Shown here piece by piece: positions 16,772 through 25,867 of a stretch of 64,000 nt of DNA. The stretch covers positions 5,954 through 69,953 of the forward strand of contig CAZKAP010000010.1 in assembly GCA_964550895.1 (NCBI GenBank). Direction: 5' to 3'. Position numbers and translations under genes: made by a program. Within the stretch, counting starts at the first letter, position 1, and every line of letters starts with the position of its first letter. The DNA comes from CAZKAP01 sp964550895. GTDB taxonomy: Bacteria > Bacteroidota > Bacteroidia > Flavobacteriales > Flavobacteriaceae. Below the pieces are notes generated by a model, which worked only from the letters and a program-made list of their open reading frames with translations, made no database searches and was not told the origin of the DNA.

Positions 16772-19159
16772 CTAACGGCCAAACCAGGACTTCTTCTTCT
16801 TTCCGTAGCCATAACCGTACTTACCGCCATATCCCAGATTACTGGTCTTAACGTCATTCACCACGAATGCCAGCCCTTTGATCTTGCCGTCGGCCCTTAG
16901 TTTCATGGGGAACTGCAGCATCTTGGTCTCTGTGGTTTCGGCCCGGGTTACGTAAATAGTATGATTGGCGAAATGCCCAATGAGCAGGGTATCTGATACC
17001 AGCATCATCGGGGAAGTATCCACGATCACGTAATCGTATTTCTGGGAACTTTTTTCCAGTAATTCTCCAAGGCGATCGCTCATCAGCAGTTCGGAAGGGT
17101 TCGGGGGTATCCTGCCCGAATAAATAACATCGATGGGATTATTAAACAGCGTAACCCGGTTGACGATGTCCTCCGGCTGAAGCTTGGGATCCACCAGGAA
17201 CTCCGTGAGGCCGGCATTGACCCGACTATTGCGTATATCGGTTACCCCGATGCTCTTATTCTGAAAGAACTTCTTGAACTTGGGGTTACGAACGTCCGCC
17301 CCGATCAGCAACACGCTCTTATCGGTGGCCGAGAGTATCATGGACAGGTTGACCGACAGAAAGGTCTTACCTTCTCCAGAGACGCTTGAGGTGATGTATA
17401 CGATATTATTCTTGTGCGTTTCCCCCGGTTTACGGGTACGAATCAGGTAGTCCAGATTGGTTCGCACGATACGCAGGGCTTCGGCCAGGACGGAACGGTC
17501 GTCGTGCATCACAATTTTACTCTGGCGCCGTCCTATCCTGGGAAGCTCACCGAGGACAGGGATGTCTCCCGTCAGGCGCTCCACCTGGTACATATTATGA
17601 ATTTTGTTGTCCAGTAGCTCCTTGGTATAAATGATAACGAAGGGAAGACCCACTCCCATCAGGAAGAACGCCAGAAAAATAGCCGGTTTCTTTGGGGCTA
17701 CGGGAAATTTGCCATAGTAAGCCCGGTCGATGAGTTTCGACTTGGGAGAAGTCGATGCAACGGCAATCTGAGCCTCTTCGCGCTTCTGCAACAAATAGAG
17801 ATAGAGCTGTTCGGTAGTCTGTTGCTTGCGGGTGATGTCCCTGAGCGCTCGCTCCGTTTTCGGTGCGCTGTAAATTTTCGAGCGAATAATAGCGCGTTGT
17901 CCGCTCAGGTTATTCAATTGAAGCGTCAGGTTGTTTACCGTATTGTTCAGAGAGGACTGCATGGTCCTCTTCAGGGCATTTAACTCTCCGTCCAGATTAA
18001 CGATTACCGGGTTCTTCTCGTTGGAACTCTTCAACAAACGGTTTCGCTCTTGAATCAACTGGTTATAGCGCTGGGTGGTGGCGGCTATGGTCGGATCGTT
18101 CAGGCCTACGTTTGGTGGAATGATGTCAAAGCGATCCTGATTGTCCACGATATCCTTCATGGCGGCCGCTATGTTCAATTGGGTCTCCGCATCGGCGAGC
18201 TCTTGTCGGTTGGCAGCCCCCACATTCAGATTGACATTTGCCTCGGAGGCCAGGTCCGTTACTCCACGCTGCGCCTTGAATTCTTCTGCAGTCTGATCCA
18301 CACTGGTCAGGCTGGAAGAAATATCCGCGATACGATCGTTGATAAACCGCGCCGTTCGATCGGCTATGGTTTGCTTATCCTCTATGGCATTCTGATTGTA
18401 AATCGACACGAGTTCGTCCAATATATCCCTCGCCTTCTCTCTCTGTTCATCGACCAGCGAAAGTGTTAGTATATTCGAGAACTCCTCTCCCTGAATAACC
18501 CGGATTTCGTTTCTGTACCGCTCTGCAACGTCCATTACCGGGGCAATTCGCACCCGAAGGCGGTCCCCTTTGTACTGATCGAAGTAAGCTTCATTAGGTG
18601 TAATGACGATCGATCCGATAGAGGTCATGAGGTTTTTTCCGTAATCCACCCGCTTCACCTCCTCGTTGTCGGTATCGATCTCCCGGTATGAAAAGGAGGT
18701 ATCTCCGTCCAGGTCCAGGTAGAATGCCAGTTCGGACTGATTAAAGGTCGAATCCTGTCCTATAAAATTCAGATTGACCGGGGATTTCCTGTACAATTCG
18801 GTGCTTATAATATTGCCCTGATTGTAAACGCTCACGTTCAGATTCAACCTTCTCACCACCTCGATCAGATTGGAGCGAGAAGCGATAATTTCAATTTCGT
18901 CTTCTACGTTATTCGAAGCCCCCTTAAAGACACTCAGATCCGAAAACAGGTCCAGGGCGGAGGTGGAATTGTCTTCGTCTATGATCTGAATTTTCGCAGT
19001 GGCTTTATACTTGGGCGTAGTGTACCGAATATTAACAACCGCCAGGAACAGACAGATGGCCACCGAAACGACAAACCAGAACCAATTCTTCAGATACGGT
19101 TGAATGATATCCGATAATTCCGGCCCCTGTTTGTTACTATTCTGATTGGGTATGTTCAT
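16772..19159 (-). CDS. wzc: Polysaccharide co-polymerase with tyrosine autokinase domain (Wzc type)
   Basis: 795 residues, a full-length proteobacterial/Bacteroidota-type BY-kinase. The Wzz chain-length domain is at the N-terminus with a first membrane helix (FWFVVSVAICLFLAVVNI). A long periplasmic coiled-coil region (about 270-470) with GumC-like sequence follows, then the second membrane helix (FLAFFLMGVGLPFVIIYT). The cytoplasmic kinase has Walker A SSVSGEGKT (591-599, Lys598), Walker A' VLLIGADVRNP and Walker B YDYVIVDTSP. The C-terminus (about 774-795) is glycine- and tyrosine-rich with four close tyrosines in GYGGKYGYGYG, the autophosphorylation cluster. It regulates polymer length and export with Wza (next gene, 15 bp gap) and is the likely substrate of the phosphatase at 6475-7218. 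Confidence 0.93.
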   Translation of the reverse strand: MNIPNQNSNKQGPELSDIIQPYLKNWFWFVVSVAICLFLAVVNIRYTTPKYKATAKIQIIDEDNSTSALDLFSDLSVFKGASNNVEDEIEIIASRSNLIEVVRRLNLNVSVYNQGNIISTELYRKSPVNLNFIGQDSTFNQSELAFYLDLDGDTSFSYREIDTDNEEVKRVDYGKNLMTSIGSIVITPNEAYFDQYKGDRLRVRIAPVMDVAERYRNEIRVIQGEEFSNILTLSLVDEQREKARDILDELVSIYNQNAIEDKQTIADRTARFINDRIADISSSLTSVDQTAEEFKAQRGVTDLASEANVNLNVGAANRQELADAETQLNIAAAMKDIVDNQDRFDIIPPNVGLNDPTIAATTQRYNQLIQERNRLLKSSNEKNPVIVNLDGELNALKRTMQSSLNNTVNNLTLQLNNLSGQRAIIRSKIYSAPKTERALRDITRKQQTTEQLYLYLLQKREEAQIAVASTSPKSKLIDRAYYGKFPVAPKKPAIFLAFFLMGVGLPFVIIYTKELLDNKIHNMYQVERLTGDIPVLGELPRIGRRQSKIVMHDDRSVLAEALRIVRTNLDYLIRTRKPGETHKNNIVYITSSVSGEGKTFLSVNLSMILSATDKSVLLIGADVRNPKFKKFFQNKSIGVTDIRNSRVNAGLTEFLVDPKLQPEDIVNRVTLFNNPIDVIYSGRIPPNPSELLMSDRLGELLEKSSQKYDYVIVDTSPMMLVSDTLLIGHFANHTIYVTRAETTETKMLQFPMKLRADGKIKGLAFVVNDVKTSNLGYGGKYGYGYGKKKKSWFGR

Positions 19160-19174
19160 TTTTTGATGATTGCA

Positions 19175-19939
19175 TTAATTACGCGTCAACACTATAGCAG
19201 TAGATGTAATCAAGACGCTCAATATGGAAACTATAATGGTCGCCCGATTATCAAGGGTAGAACTGGCCACCGAGGACTTATTAGGCTCTACGTAGACAAT
19301 GTCGTTTTGCGTCAGGTAGTAAACGGGAGAATTCAGTACTTTCTTGTCCGTCAGGTCTACCTTGGTATACACCTTAGTGCCGTCAAAATCGCGTATCACC
19401 ATTACATTATCCCGACGACCCTTGATTTTAAGGTCTCCCGCCATACCTATGGCCTCCATAAGGGTGATTCGCTCTCCGATAACTGAATAGGTACCGGGTT
19501 TGTTGACGTCTCCCAGTACGGTTACGGTAAAATTCTTCAAGCGTATGTTAATGATCGGATCGATCAGGTAATCCTTGAGCCGATCGCGCAGCAACTGTCG
19601 CAGCTCCTCAGGCGAAAGACCGGCGACCTTAATTTTGCCGATTACCGGAAAGTCGATTTCGCCATCCTTATCCACGAGGTAATCTACCTGTTCCGGGCGT
19701 ATCCCACCTTCTTCAGAGCCCCTGTATAAATTGAAAGGAGCGCTGGCCTCGGCATTCAGTGTCGATATGTGGATACTGATCAGGTCGTCTATTTTGAACT
19801 TGGGGGAAAAGGTATTCTTGTTCACCAGGGTCTCGAAGTCCTGGGAATTCTGAAAATACACTACATCCTTACGGGAAGCGCAGGAAGCGAGCAGTACGAG
19901 TATCCCCAGTGAGAAGAAAATCCTGTTCAGATTTTTCAT
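19175..19939 (-). CDS. wza: Polysaccharide export outer-membrane lipoprotein (Wza type)
   Basis: 254 residues. The start MKNLNRIFFSLGILVLLASC is a lipoprotein signal peptide with Cys20 as the acylated residue. A Poly_export domain follows (about 25-115, with PEQVDYLVDKDGEIDFPVIG) and then an SLBB domain (about 125-205, TVTVLGDVNKPGTYSV). A final hydrophobic helix IIVSILSVLITSTAIVL near the C-terminus is as seen in Bacteroidota Wza-like proteins, shorter than the 380-residue Escherichia coli protein. It would form the outer-membrane exit for the polymer and contact Wzc, encoded 15 bp downstream. Confidence 0.92.
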   Translation of the reverse strand: MKNLNRIFFSLGILVLLASCASRKDVVYFQNSQDFETLVNKNTFSPKFKIDDLISIHISTLNAEASAPFNLYRGSEEGGIRPEQVDYLVDKDGEIDFPVIGKIKVAGLSPEELRQLLRDRLKDYLIDPIINIRLKNFTVTVLGDVNKPGTYSVIGERITLMEAIGMAGDLKIKGRRDNVMVIRDFDGTKVYTKVDLTDKKVLNSPVYYLTQNDIVYVEPNKSSVASSTLDNRATIIVSILSVLITSTAIVLTRN

Positions 19940-19986
19940 ATGGCTTGGTTTAAGGTTCTCGTCCCGGGGAACGAATTAGGGCATGT

Positions 19987-21861
19987 TCACACGCCTAGTT
20001 TTTTTTTTTNNNNNNNNNNCTCCGGAACGATTTCTTTCATCAGGGGTATCACGGACTCATCGAAGTTCAGGTTGAGTTCGCAAAGCTGGTCGATTTTAGC
20101 CCGGATGTCATCGCTGCAGAGATCCCTGACCTTACTGATCATGATTTTCTTATTGTAGGTCGGCAAGGTGTCCTCACCGTTAGCCAATAATTCCTCGTAG
20201 AGCTTCTCCCCGGGACGCAGTCCGGTAATTTGTATATCGATGTCTTCGGGATACCTCAGGCCAGAGAGCTTGATCATGTTCTTGGCCAGGTCGAAAATTT
20301 TCACGGCCTCCCCCATGTCGAAGATGAATATTTCCCCGCCTTTACCCATGCAACCCGCCTCGAGCACCAGCTGTGATGCCTCGGGTATGGTCATGAAGTA
20401 GCGGGTAATATCCTTATGGGTAACGGTTAGGGGACCGCCCTCCTCGATCTGCTTTCGGAACAGGGGGATCACCGAGCCGTTCGAACCCAGTACATTACCA
20501 AAGCGGGTAGTGATAAACTTCGTCTTTGCCACTTTTTGCTTGCAGCTGACGAGTATCTCGGCTATACGCTTCGTTGCCCCCATGACATTGGTGGGGTTTA
20601 CGGCCTTATCTGTGGATACGAATACAAACTTACCGACACCAGTTTCTATGGCCAGGTTGGCGAGGTTGCGGGTTCCGCCAATATTGATCTTAACGGCCTC
20701 GTAATAATTGTACTCCATCAGGGGCACGTGCTTATACGCGGCGGCATGGAAGAGAATCTCCGGGCGGTGTTTCTCGAACAGGTACTTCATGCGATGGTAA
20801 TCCCGTATGTCGGAAACGATGGCCGTAAAATTCTTGCAGCCCGCACGCCTGAGTTCCTGTTGCAGATCGTACAGAGGTGATTCGGCCTGGTCGATTATTA
20901 TGAGTTCGGCGTATTCGTAATGCGAGATCTGTCTGACGATCTCGCTGCCGATAGATCCTGCCCCACCCGTAACCACGATTCGTTTTCCCTGGAGTTCCCG
21001 GGAGACATGCTCATTAACTATATTAATAGGAGCCCGGTTGAGCAGGTCCTCAATTTGTACATTCTTAATCTGCGATACACTCAGCTCGCCATTGATCCAG
21101 TCTTGTATGGGCGGAATGATCTTGACCTGTACCTCGAGTTCGACCATGCCCTCGATAATTTCCCTGAGCTTGTTTTGGTCGATGTTGTGAATGGCAACGA
21201 TGATCTCCTTTACGTTTCGCCTCTTCAGGAAATCCGCGTTCAGGGCCGAACCGGGAAACACCTGTATGCCATTAACCCTCTTGCCGATCTTGGACTTGTC
21301 GTCATCCAGGAAGGCGACTACTTTGGTCACCGATTTCGGGTGATTGGTCAGTACGTTATTGGTCGCTATGCCCGATTGGCCTGCCCCGTAAATGATCACA
21401 TTCTTCTCCTCCGAGATGTTTCGGGCCATTCGATCGAACAGTGCCCGCAGTATAACCCTTAGGGCACTCAGGCTCAGGAAACTCAGCAGGCTGTGTATGA
21501 TGATGATCGAAAGCGGTATGGTAAAATTATCGACGATCCCGATCCAGCGATTCACGGGCACCGATATGATGATCAGGATGCTCATCAGGCAAATCGCATT
21601 GAAGAGGTTGTAGATGTCCTTGACCCCGGCATGCCGAACCAGGCCCTTGTGCGAACCCGTGGCCAGGAAGGCAACGATAGCCGCAACCATTACCAGGGGG
21701 ATCTGCATGAGCAGTTTGTCCGTGTCGAAGGAAAGGGTCAGATTAAAACGGATCAGATACGCCAGTATAAATGCCTGAACGATCAGCAGGGTGTCTATAC
21801 CCAGCACCAGCCAGCGAGGGGCGTATCGACTCATTCGTTTCTGTAGCTGTTCCCTGATCAT
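19987..21861 (-). CDS. UDP-GlcNAc 4,6-dehydratase, membrane-anchored (PglF/WbpM/CapD type), 3' end interrupted by gap
   Basis: About 610 readable residues. Four N-terminal membrane helices (about 15-135) precede a first nucleotide-binding fold (IYGAGQSGIATNNVL, about 155) and a second, catalytic SDR domain with TGGAGSIGSEIVRQ (about 298-312) and STDKAVNPTNVMGATKR (about 413-430), where the usual catalytic Tyr position is Met as in this subfamily. It makes UDP-2-acetamido-4-keto-2,6-dideoxyhexose. The reading frame reaches KEIVPE at 20020 and then enters ten N (20010-20019) next to an 11-T run, so the last residues and the stop are unreliable. The ATG overlaps the aminotransferase stop by four bases, linking the two as consecutive steps. 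Confidence 0.9.
   Translation of the reverse strand: MIREQLQKRMSRYAPRWLVLGIDTLLIVQAFILAYLIRFNLTLSFDTDKLLMQIPLVMVAAIVAFLATGSHKGLVRHAGVKDIYNLFNAICLMSILIIISVPVNRWIGIVDNFTIPLSIIIIHSLLSFLSLSALRVILRALFDRMARNISEEKNVIIYGAGQSGIATNNVLTNHPKSVTKVVAFLDDDKSKIGKRVNGIQVFPGSALNADFLKRRNVKEIIVAIHNIDQNKLREIIEGMVELEVQVKIIPPIQDWINGELSVSQIKNVQIEDLLNRAPINIVNEHVSRELQGKRIVVTGGAGSIGSEIVRQISHYEYAELIIIDQAESPLYDLQQELRRAGCKNFTAIVSDIRDYHRMKYLFEKHRPEILFHAAAYKHVPLMEYNYYEAVKINIGGTRNLANLAIETGVGKFVFVSTDKAVNPTNVMGATKRIAEILVSCKQKVAKTKFITTRFGNVLGSNGSVIPLFRKQIEEGGPLTVTHKDITRYFMTIPEASQLVLEAGCMGKGGEIFIFDMGEAVKIFDLAKNMIKLSGLRYPEDIDIQITGLRPGEKLYEELLANGEDTLPTYNKKIMISKVRDLCSDDIRAKIDQLCELNLNFDESVIPLMKEIVPEXXXXKKKLGV
20010..20019. other. 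Assembly gap of ten N beside an 11-T homopolymer
   Basis: Ten undetermined bases follow eleven T (19999-20009). The gap falls at the 3' end of the PglF-like gene. Family members usually continue roughly a dozen residues beyond the KEIVPE motif that ends just before the N run, so the true missing length is probably not ten bases. Up to a few tens of bases of coding sequence and part of the wza leader may be absent. Confidence 0.95.
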
Positions 21862-22988
21862 GACCGCAAAGCTAACTCAATTCGTTCCACGACCCGCTGC
21901 AGATCCGATTCCGACAGATTGGACCCGCTGGGCAGACACAAGCCCCGGTCGAAAAGATTTTCCGAGGTGCCATCCACGAACATGGCGTTTTCATGAAAGA
22001 CCGGCTGCAGATGCATCGGCTTCCACAGCGGTCTGGACTCTATATTATCCTCGGCAAGAACGGTCCGTATGCGCTCGCGCTGTTCGAAAGAATTGGTGAG
22101 TATGCAGGTCAGCCAGCGATTCGAAAAGTATCCATCCGGCTCCGGTAAGAATTCGATACCATCTATACCGGAAAGGTACTCCCGATAGTAACTGTGGTTC
22201 TGTCTTCGGTTAGCAACCCATTGAGGGAGTACTTCCATCTGACCTCGCCCTATACCTGCGACCACATTGCTCATCCGGTAATTGTATCCGACTTCGGAAT
22301 GCTGATAGTGCGGCGCGGGATCCCGTGCCTGGGTAGACAGGTATATGGCCTTGTCCTTGTCTTCCTTTCGGGGGCTCAACAAGGCACCACCTCCGGATGT
22401 AGTAATGATTTTATTCCCGTTAAAGGAGAGCACACTCAGATCACCCAACGCACCGCAGGGCGTTCCCTGGTAGGTACTTCCCAGAGCCTCGGCGCTGTCC
22501 TCCAGCACCGGTATCTCGTATCGATCTGCGAGTTCGCGGATCTCCCGGGCCTGGTACGGCATGCCGTAGAGATGAACGGCGACGATGGCCTTAGGTTTCC
22601 GACCGGCTGCGATGCGCTCCTTTATGGCCTGCTCGGTAAGCTCAGGCGAAAGGTTCCAGGTGAGCCGTTCGCTATCTATAAATACGGGCTCTGCCCCGAG
22701 GTATTTAATGGGATTGGCCGAGGCCGAGAACGTGAAGCTCTGACAAAGCACCTCGTCTCCCGGACCCACGCCCAAAAGAATCAGACCGAGATGCAAGGCC
22801 GCCGTACCTGAGCTCAGGACGGCCGCATACATCATTTGGTCGTAATAGGACTGAATGGACTTCTCGAACTCCTGGACGTTCGGCCCCAGTGGGGCGATCC
22901 AATTCGAGTCAAATGCTTCCTGAACATAGCGCTGTTCCGTCCCGCCCATGTGGGGCGAGGAAAGCCAGATGCGGTCGGTTGTGCTCAA
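21858..22988 (-). CDS. DegT/DnrJ/EryC1/StrS family PLP-dependent sugar aminotransferase
   Basis: 376 residues, standard family length. The substrate-phosphate and cofactor region reads SSGTAALHLGLILLGVGPGD, and the PLP lysine lies in SFNGNKIITTSGGGA (about residue 191). It would aminate the 4-keto sugar made by the dehydratase encoded just downstream (4-bp ATGA overlap), giving a UDP-4-amino-4,6-dideoxy-GlcNAc as PglE does in the bacillosamine pathway. The start is a TTG at 22986-22988 and fits the family N-terminus IWLSSPHMGGTEQRYVQEAF. No acetyltransferase of the PglD kind is seen beside it. Confidence 0.9.
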   Translation of the reverse strand: MSTTDRIWLSSPHMGGTEQRYVQEAFDSNWIAPLGPNVQEFEKSIQSYYDQMMYAAVLSSGTAALHLGLILLGVGPGDEVLCQSFTFSASANPIKYLGAEPVFIDSERLTWNLSPELTEQAIKERIAAGRKPKAIVAVHLYGMPYQAREIRELADRYEIPVLEDSAEALGSTYQGTPCGALGDLSVLSFNGNKIITTSGGGALLSPRKEDKDKAIYLSTQARDPAPHYQHSEVGYNYRMSNVVAGIGRGQMEVLPQWVANRRQNHSYYREYLSGIDGIEFLPEPDGYFSNRWLTCILTNSFEQRERIRTVLAEDNIESRPLWKPMHLQPVFHENAMFVDGTSENLFDRGLCLPSGSNLSESDLQRVVERIELALRS

Positions 22989-23197
22989 GGTTTGGGTATT
23001 AATGCAAGGTCTAATTTACTAATAGTCTTTGGTGAGCCGTACTTAATTCGTTAAAAAATGAATAAACTCGTTTAATGTAATCGTTATTTCAAGCCCTTTC
23101 GTGTGCGATTCGACAAATAAATTTCCTCCCAATCCAAATTAAACTGCGATTTTTGGTAATTGTTTAATTATTAGACCCGTTTTACAACAATCCAACC

Positions 23198-24595
23198 ATG
23201 AGGACAGTACAATCCATTTGTTGCATAGGTGCCGGTTACGTAGGAGGACCTACCATGGCCGTTATAGCGAATAAATGCCCCGAAATCCGGGTTACCGTGG
23301 TAGATATCAACCAGGACCGCATCGATAAGTGGAATTCCGACAACCTGGACGAATTGCCCGTATACGAACCGGGACTTAAGGAGATTGTCGGGGAAACCCG
23401 GGGCAGAAACCTCTTTTTTTCCACCGAGGTGGACCGGGCTATAGAGGAAGCCGAAATGATCTTCATATCGGTGAATACCCCGACCAAAACCTACGGAAAG
23501 GGAAAGGGACAGGCCGCCGATCTCAAGTATATTGAGCTGTGCGCCCGTAATATAGCCGCTGCGGCCACGTCCGATAAAATCGTGGTCGAGAAATCGACCC
23601 TGCCGGTCCGCACCGCGGAGGCCATCAAGAGCATACTGGACAACACCGGGAGCGGGGTCAAATTCGAGATCCTCTCCAATCCTGAATTCCTGGCGGAAGG
23701 CACCGCCATTGAGGACCTGCTCAATGCCGACCGGGTACTGATTGGGGGAGACGAGACGCCTTCGGGCCAGGAGGCCCGGGACACCCTGAGCTGGGTCTAT
23801 GAGCACTGGCTGCCCAAGGATCGCATATTGCAGACCAATGTATGGTCCTCGGAACTTTCCAAACTCGTTGCCAACGCCTTTCTGGCTCAACGGGTATCCT
23901 CCATCAACTCCATTTCGGCCCTCTGCGAAAAGACGGATGCCAATATAGCTGAAGTCTCCCGGGCGATAGGTTACGACAGCCGTATCGGTCCAAAATTCCT
24001 CAAATCGTCCGTAGGTTTCGGAGGATCCTGTTTCCAAAAGGATATCCTGAACCTGGTGTATATCGCCAAGAGTTTTGGCCTTAAAGAGGTGGCCGATTAC
24101 TGGGAGCAGGTCATTATCATGAACGATTACCAGAAACAGCGATTTGCCGAGAATATCGTATCTACCCTCTACAATACCGTATCGGGCAAAAAAATAACCT
24201 TTTACGGCTGGGCCTTTAAGAAGGACACCAATGATACCCGGGAATCGGCAGCCATTTATGTGGCCGACATGTTGCTGGACGAAATGGCAGAGATCACCGT
24301 CTACGACCCCAAGGTTCCGGCGGAGGCGATTTATCAGGACCTCGATTATCTGGGCACCCGAAGCCCGGAGGAAAATCGCCGGCTCCTTAAGGTGGCCGAT
24401 CACCCCATGGATGCCGCGAGTCAGGCCCATGCGATTGCCATACTTACGGAATGGGACGAATTCAGGGAGTACGACTGGTCGTCCATATACCAGCGGATGA
24501 TGAAGCCGGCCTTCGTTTTCGACGGAAGGAGAATCCTGGACGAGGAAAAAATGGACACCATAGGATTTAAATTTTATAAAATAGGCCAATCATGA
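23198..24595 (+). CDS. ugd: UDP-glucose 6-dehydrogenase, animal-type
   Basis: 465 residues. It oxidises UDP-glucose to UDP-glucuronate with two NAD. The NAD fold is at the start (CIGAGYVGGPTMAVIA), followed by VDINQDRI, the central block FLAEGTAIEDLLNADRVLIG, and the catalytic cysteine Cys278 in GFGGSCFQKD. The C-terminal domain carries GWAFKKDTNDTRESAA. The length and the GYVGGPT start resemble the eukaryote-like class of the enzyme rather than the short 390-residue class. Its stop overlaps the ATG of the next gene, a uronate epimerase, by four bases, so the two act in sequence. It is strongly GC-rich. Confidence 0.95.
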   Translation: MRTVQSICCIGAGYVGGPTMAVIANKCPEIRVTVVDINQDRIDKWNSDNLDELPVYEPGLKEIVGETRGRNLFFSTEVDRAIEEAEMIFISVNTPTKTYGKGKGQAADLKYIELCARNIAAAATSDKIVVEKSTLPVRTAEAIKSILDNTGSGVKFEILSNPEFLAEGTAIEDLLNADRVLIGGDETPSGQEARDTLSWVYEHWLPKDRILQTNVWSSELSKLVANAFLAQRVSSINSISALCEKTDANIAEVSRAIGYDSRIGPKFLKSSVGFGGSCFQKDILNLVYIAKSFGLKEVADYWEQVIIMNDYQKQRFAENIVSTLYNTVSGKKITFYGWAFKKDTNDTRESAAIYVADMLLDEMAEITVYDPKVPAEAIYQDLDYLGTRSPEENRRLLKVADHPMDAASQAHAIAILTEWDEFREYDWSSIYQRMMKPAFVFDGRRILDEEKMDTIGFKFYKIGQS

Positions 24596-25620
24596 AAGTC
24601 CTGGTGACTGGAGCGGCCGGATTCATTGGATTCCACCTGAGTAAGCGCCTTTTGGATGAAGGTCACCAGGTGTATGGTATGGATAGCATTAATTCCTACT
24701 ACGATTCCAACCTTAAATTCGACCGGCTGAGTCACCTGGGGATATCGCGAAGCGAGGCTTCCAGAGAACAGCACACCTGCAAGAGTCCGGGGTACCCCAA
24801 CTTCACCTTCGTCCGCATGGATCTCGAGGACCGATCTGCCCTGGAGGTGCTTTTTAATGAAGAGCGTTTCGATATCGTGGCGCATATGGCGGCTCAGGCG
24901 GGAGTCCGATACAGTCTCCACCATCCTTCGGCCTACATACAGAGCAATGTGAACGGCTTTTTTAATATACTGGAGAATTGCCGTCATCACGCCGTTAATC
25001 ACCTGGTATATGCCAGCAGTTCTAGCGTTTACGGCCTGAACGAAGAGGTTCCCTACAGCACCGAGCACAAGACCGACAGCCCCATCAGCCTGTACGCCGC
25101 CACCAAGAAGAGCAACGAATTGATGGCACACACCTACAGCCATCTGTTTGGTTTACCCACAACGGGACTCCGGTTCTTTACCGTTTACGGCCCCTGGGGC
25201 CGACCGGATATGGCCATTTTCCTGTTTACCCGGGCAATACTCGACGGCAAACCGCTTAAGATTTTCAATAATGGCGAGCTATCCCGGGATTTCACCTACA
25301 TAGACGATATCGTCGAGGGGGTAACCCGCATCGTAGAGGACACACAGATTGCAAATCGATCGGACAGGTACAAGTTGTACAACATCGGCAGAGGCGAACC
25401 CTTGCCGTTAATGAGTTTTGTGGATGAACTGGAGCGGCAGTTAGATATCGACGCCCAAAAGGACTTTGTCTCCATGCAGCCCGGGGACGTGAAACAAACC
25501 TGGGCAGATACCTCCGGACTTAAGCGCGATTACGGCTACCAGCCCGGTATTTCCATTGAGGAAGGCATACGAATGTATTTGCAGTGGTTCAGGAGTTACT
25601 ACAAACCCATAAATGCCTGA
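24592..25620 (+). CDS. UDP-glucuronate 4-epimerase (CapI/LpsL type)
   Basis: 342 residues, extended SDR. The NAD motif TGAAGFIGFHLSKRLL is followed by DSINSYYDSNLKFDRL, a signature of uronate epimerases, and HMAAQAGVRYSL. The catalytic YxxxK is Y168/K172 in LYAATKKSNE. Further on, FFTVYGPWGRPDMA and FTYIDDIVEG are typical. It would interconvert UDP-GlcA and UDP-GalA, using the product of the ugd gene that overlaps its start (24592-24595). A GalE-like activity on neutral sugars cannot be fully excluded, but the ugd coupling argues for uronates. Confidence 0.9.
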   Translation: MKVLVTGAAGFIGFHLSKRLLDEGHQVYGMDSINSYYDSNLKFDRLSHLGISRSEASREQHTCKSPGYPNFTFVRMDLEDRSALEVLFNEERFDIVAHMAAQAGVRYSLHHPSAYIQSNVNGFFNILENCRHHAVNHLVYASSSSVYGLNEEVPYSTEHKTDSPISLYAATKKSNELMAHTYSHLFGLPTTGLRFFTVYGPWGRPDMAIFLFTRAILDGKPLKIFNNGELSRDFTYIDDIVEGVTRIVEDTQIANRSDRYKLYNIGRGEPLPLMSFVDELERQLDIDAQKDFVSMQPGDVKQTWADTSGLKRDYGYQPGISIEEGIRMYLQWFRSYYKPINA

Positions 25621-25867
25621 GGAAATCAGGTAGTTCGTCGATTATATTCTTAATGAGTGTTAAAAAAACCTTCTGCTGAAATCCATTCGGTCAAATTTCG
25701 ACGTAAGTGGGGTTTATGTTCTGGAAAACGTCCATACAACGATCTGTGAGCTTGACACTTAGGATTTCCTAAACGAATGTTAAATTCGTGCAGTTCATCG
25801 AATTAAATGTACTTTCACCGACGTTTTTGGGTTTATTTACTTTGAGAAAGAAAATGAAAAAACGGCT

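Noticed and set aside
16664..16900. 78-codon open frame on the plus strand
   Set aside because: Runs through the wzc terminator and antisense to the wzc end; no family features.
23171..24589. 472-codon open frame on the minus strand
   Set aside because: Opposite ugd, which has its catalytic cysteine and NAD motifs; a shadow.
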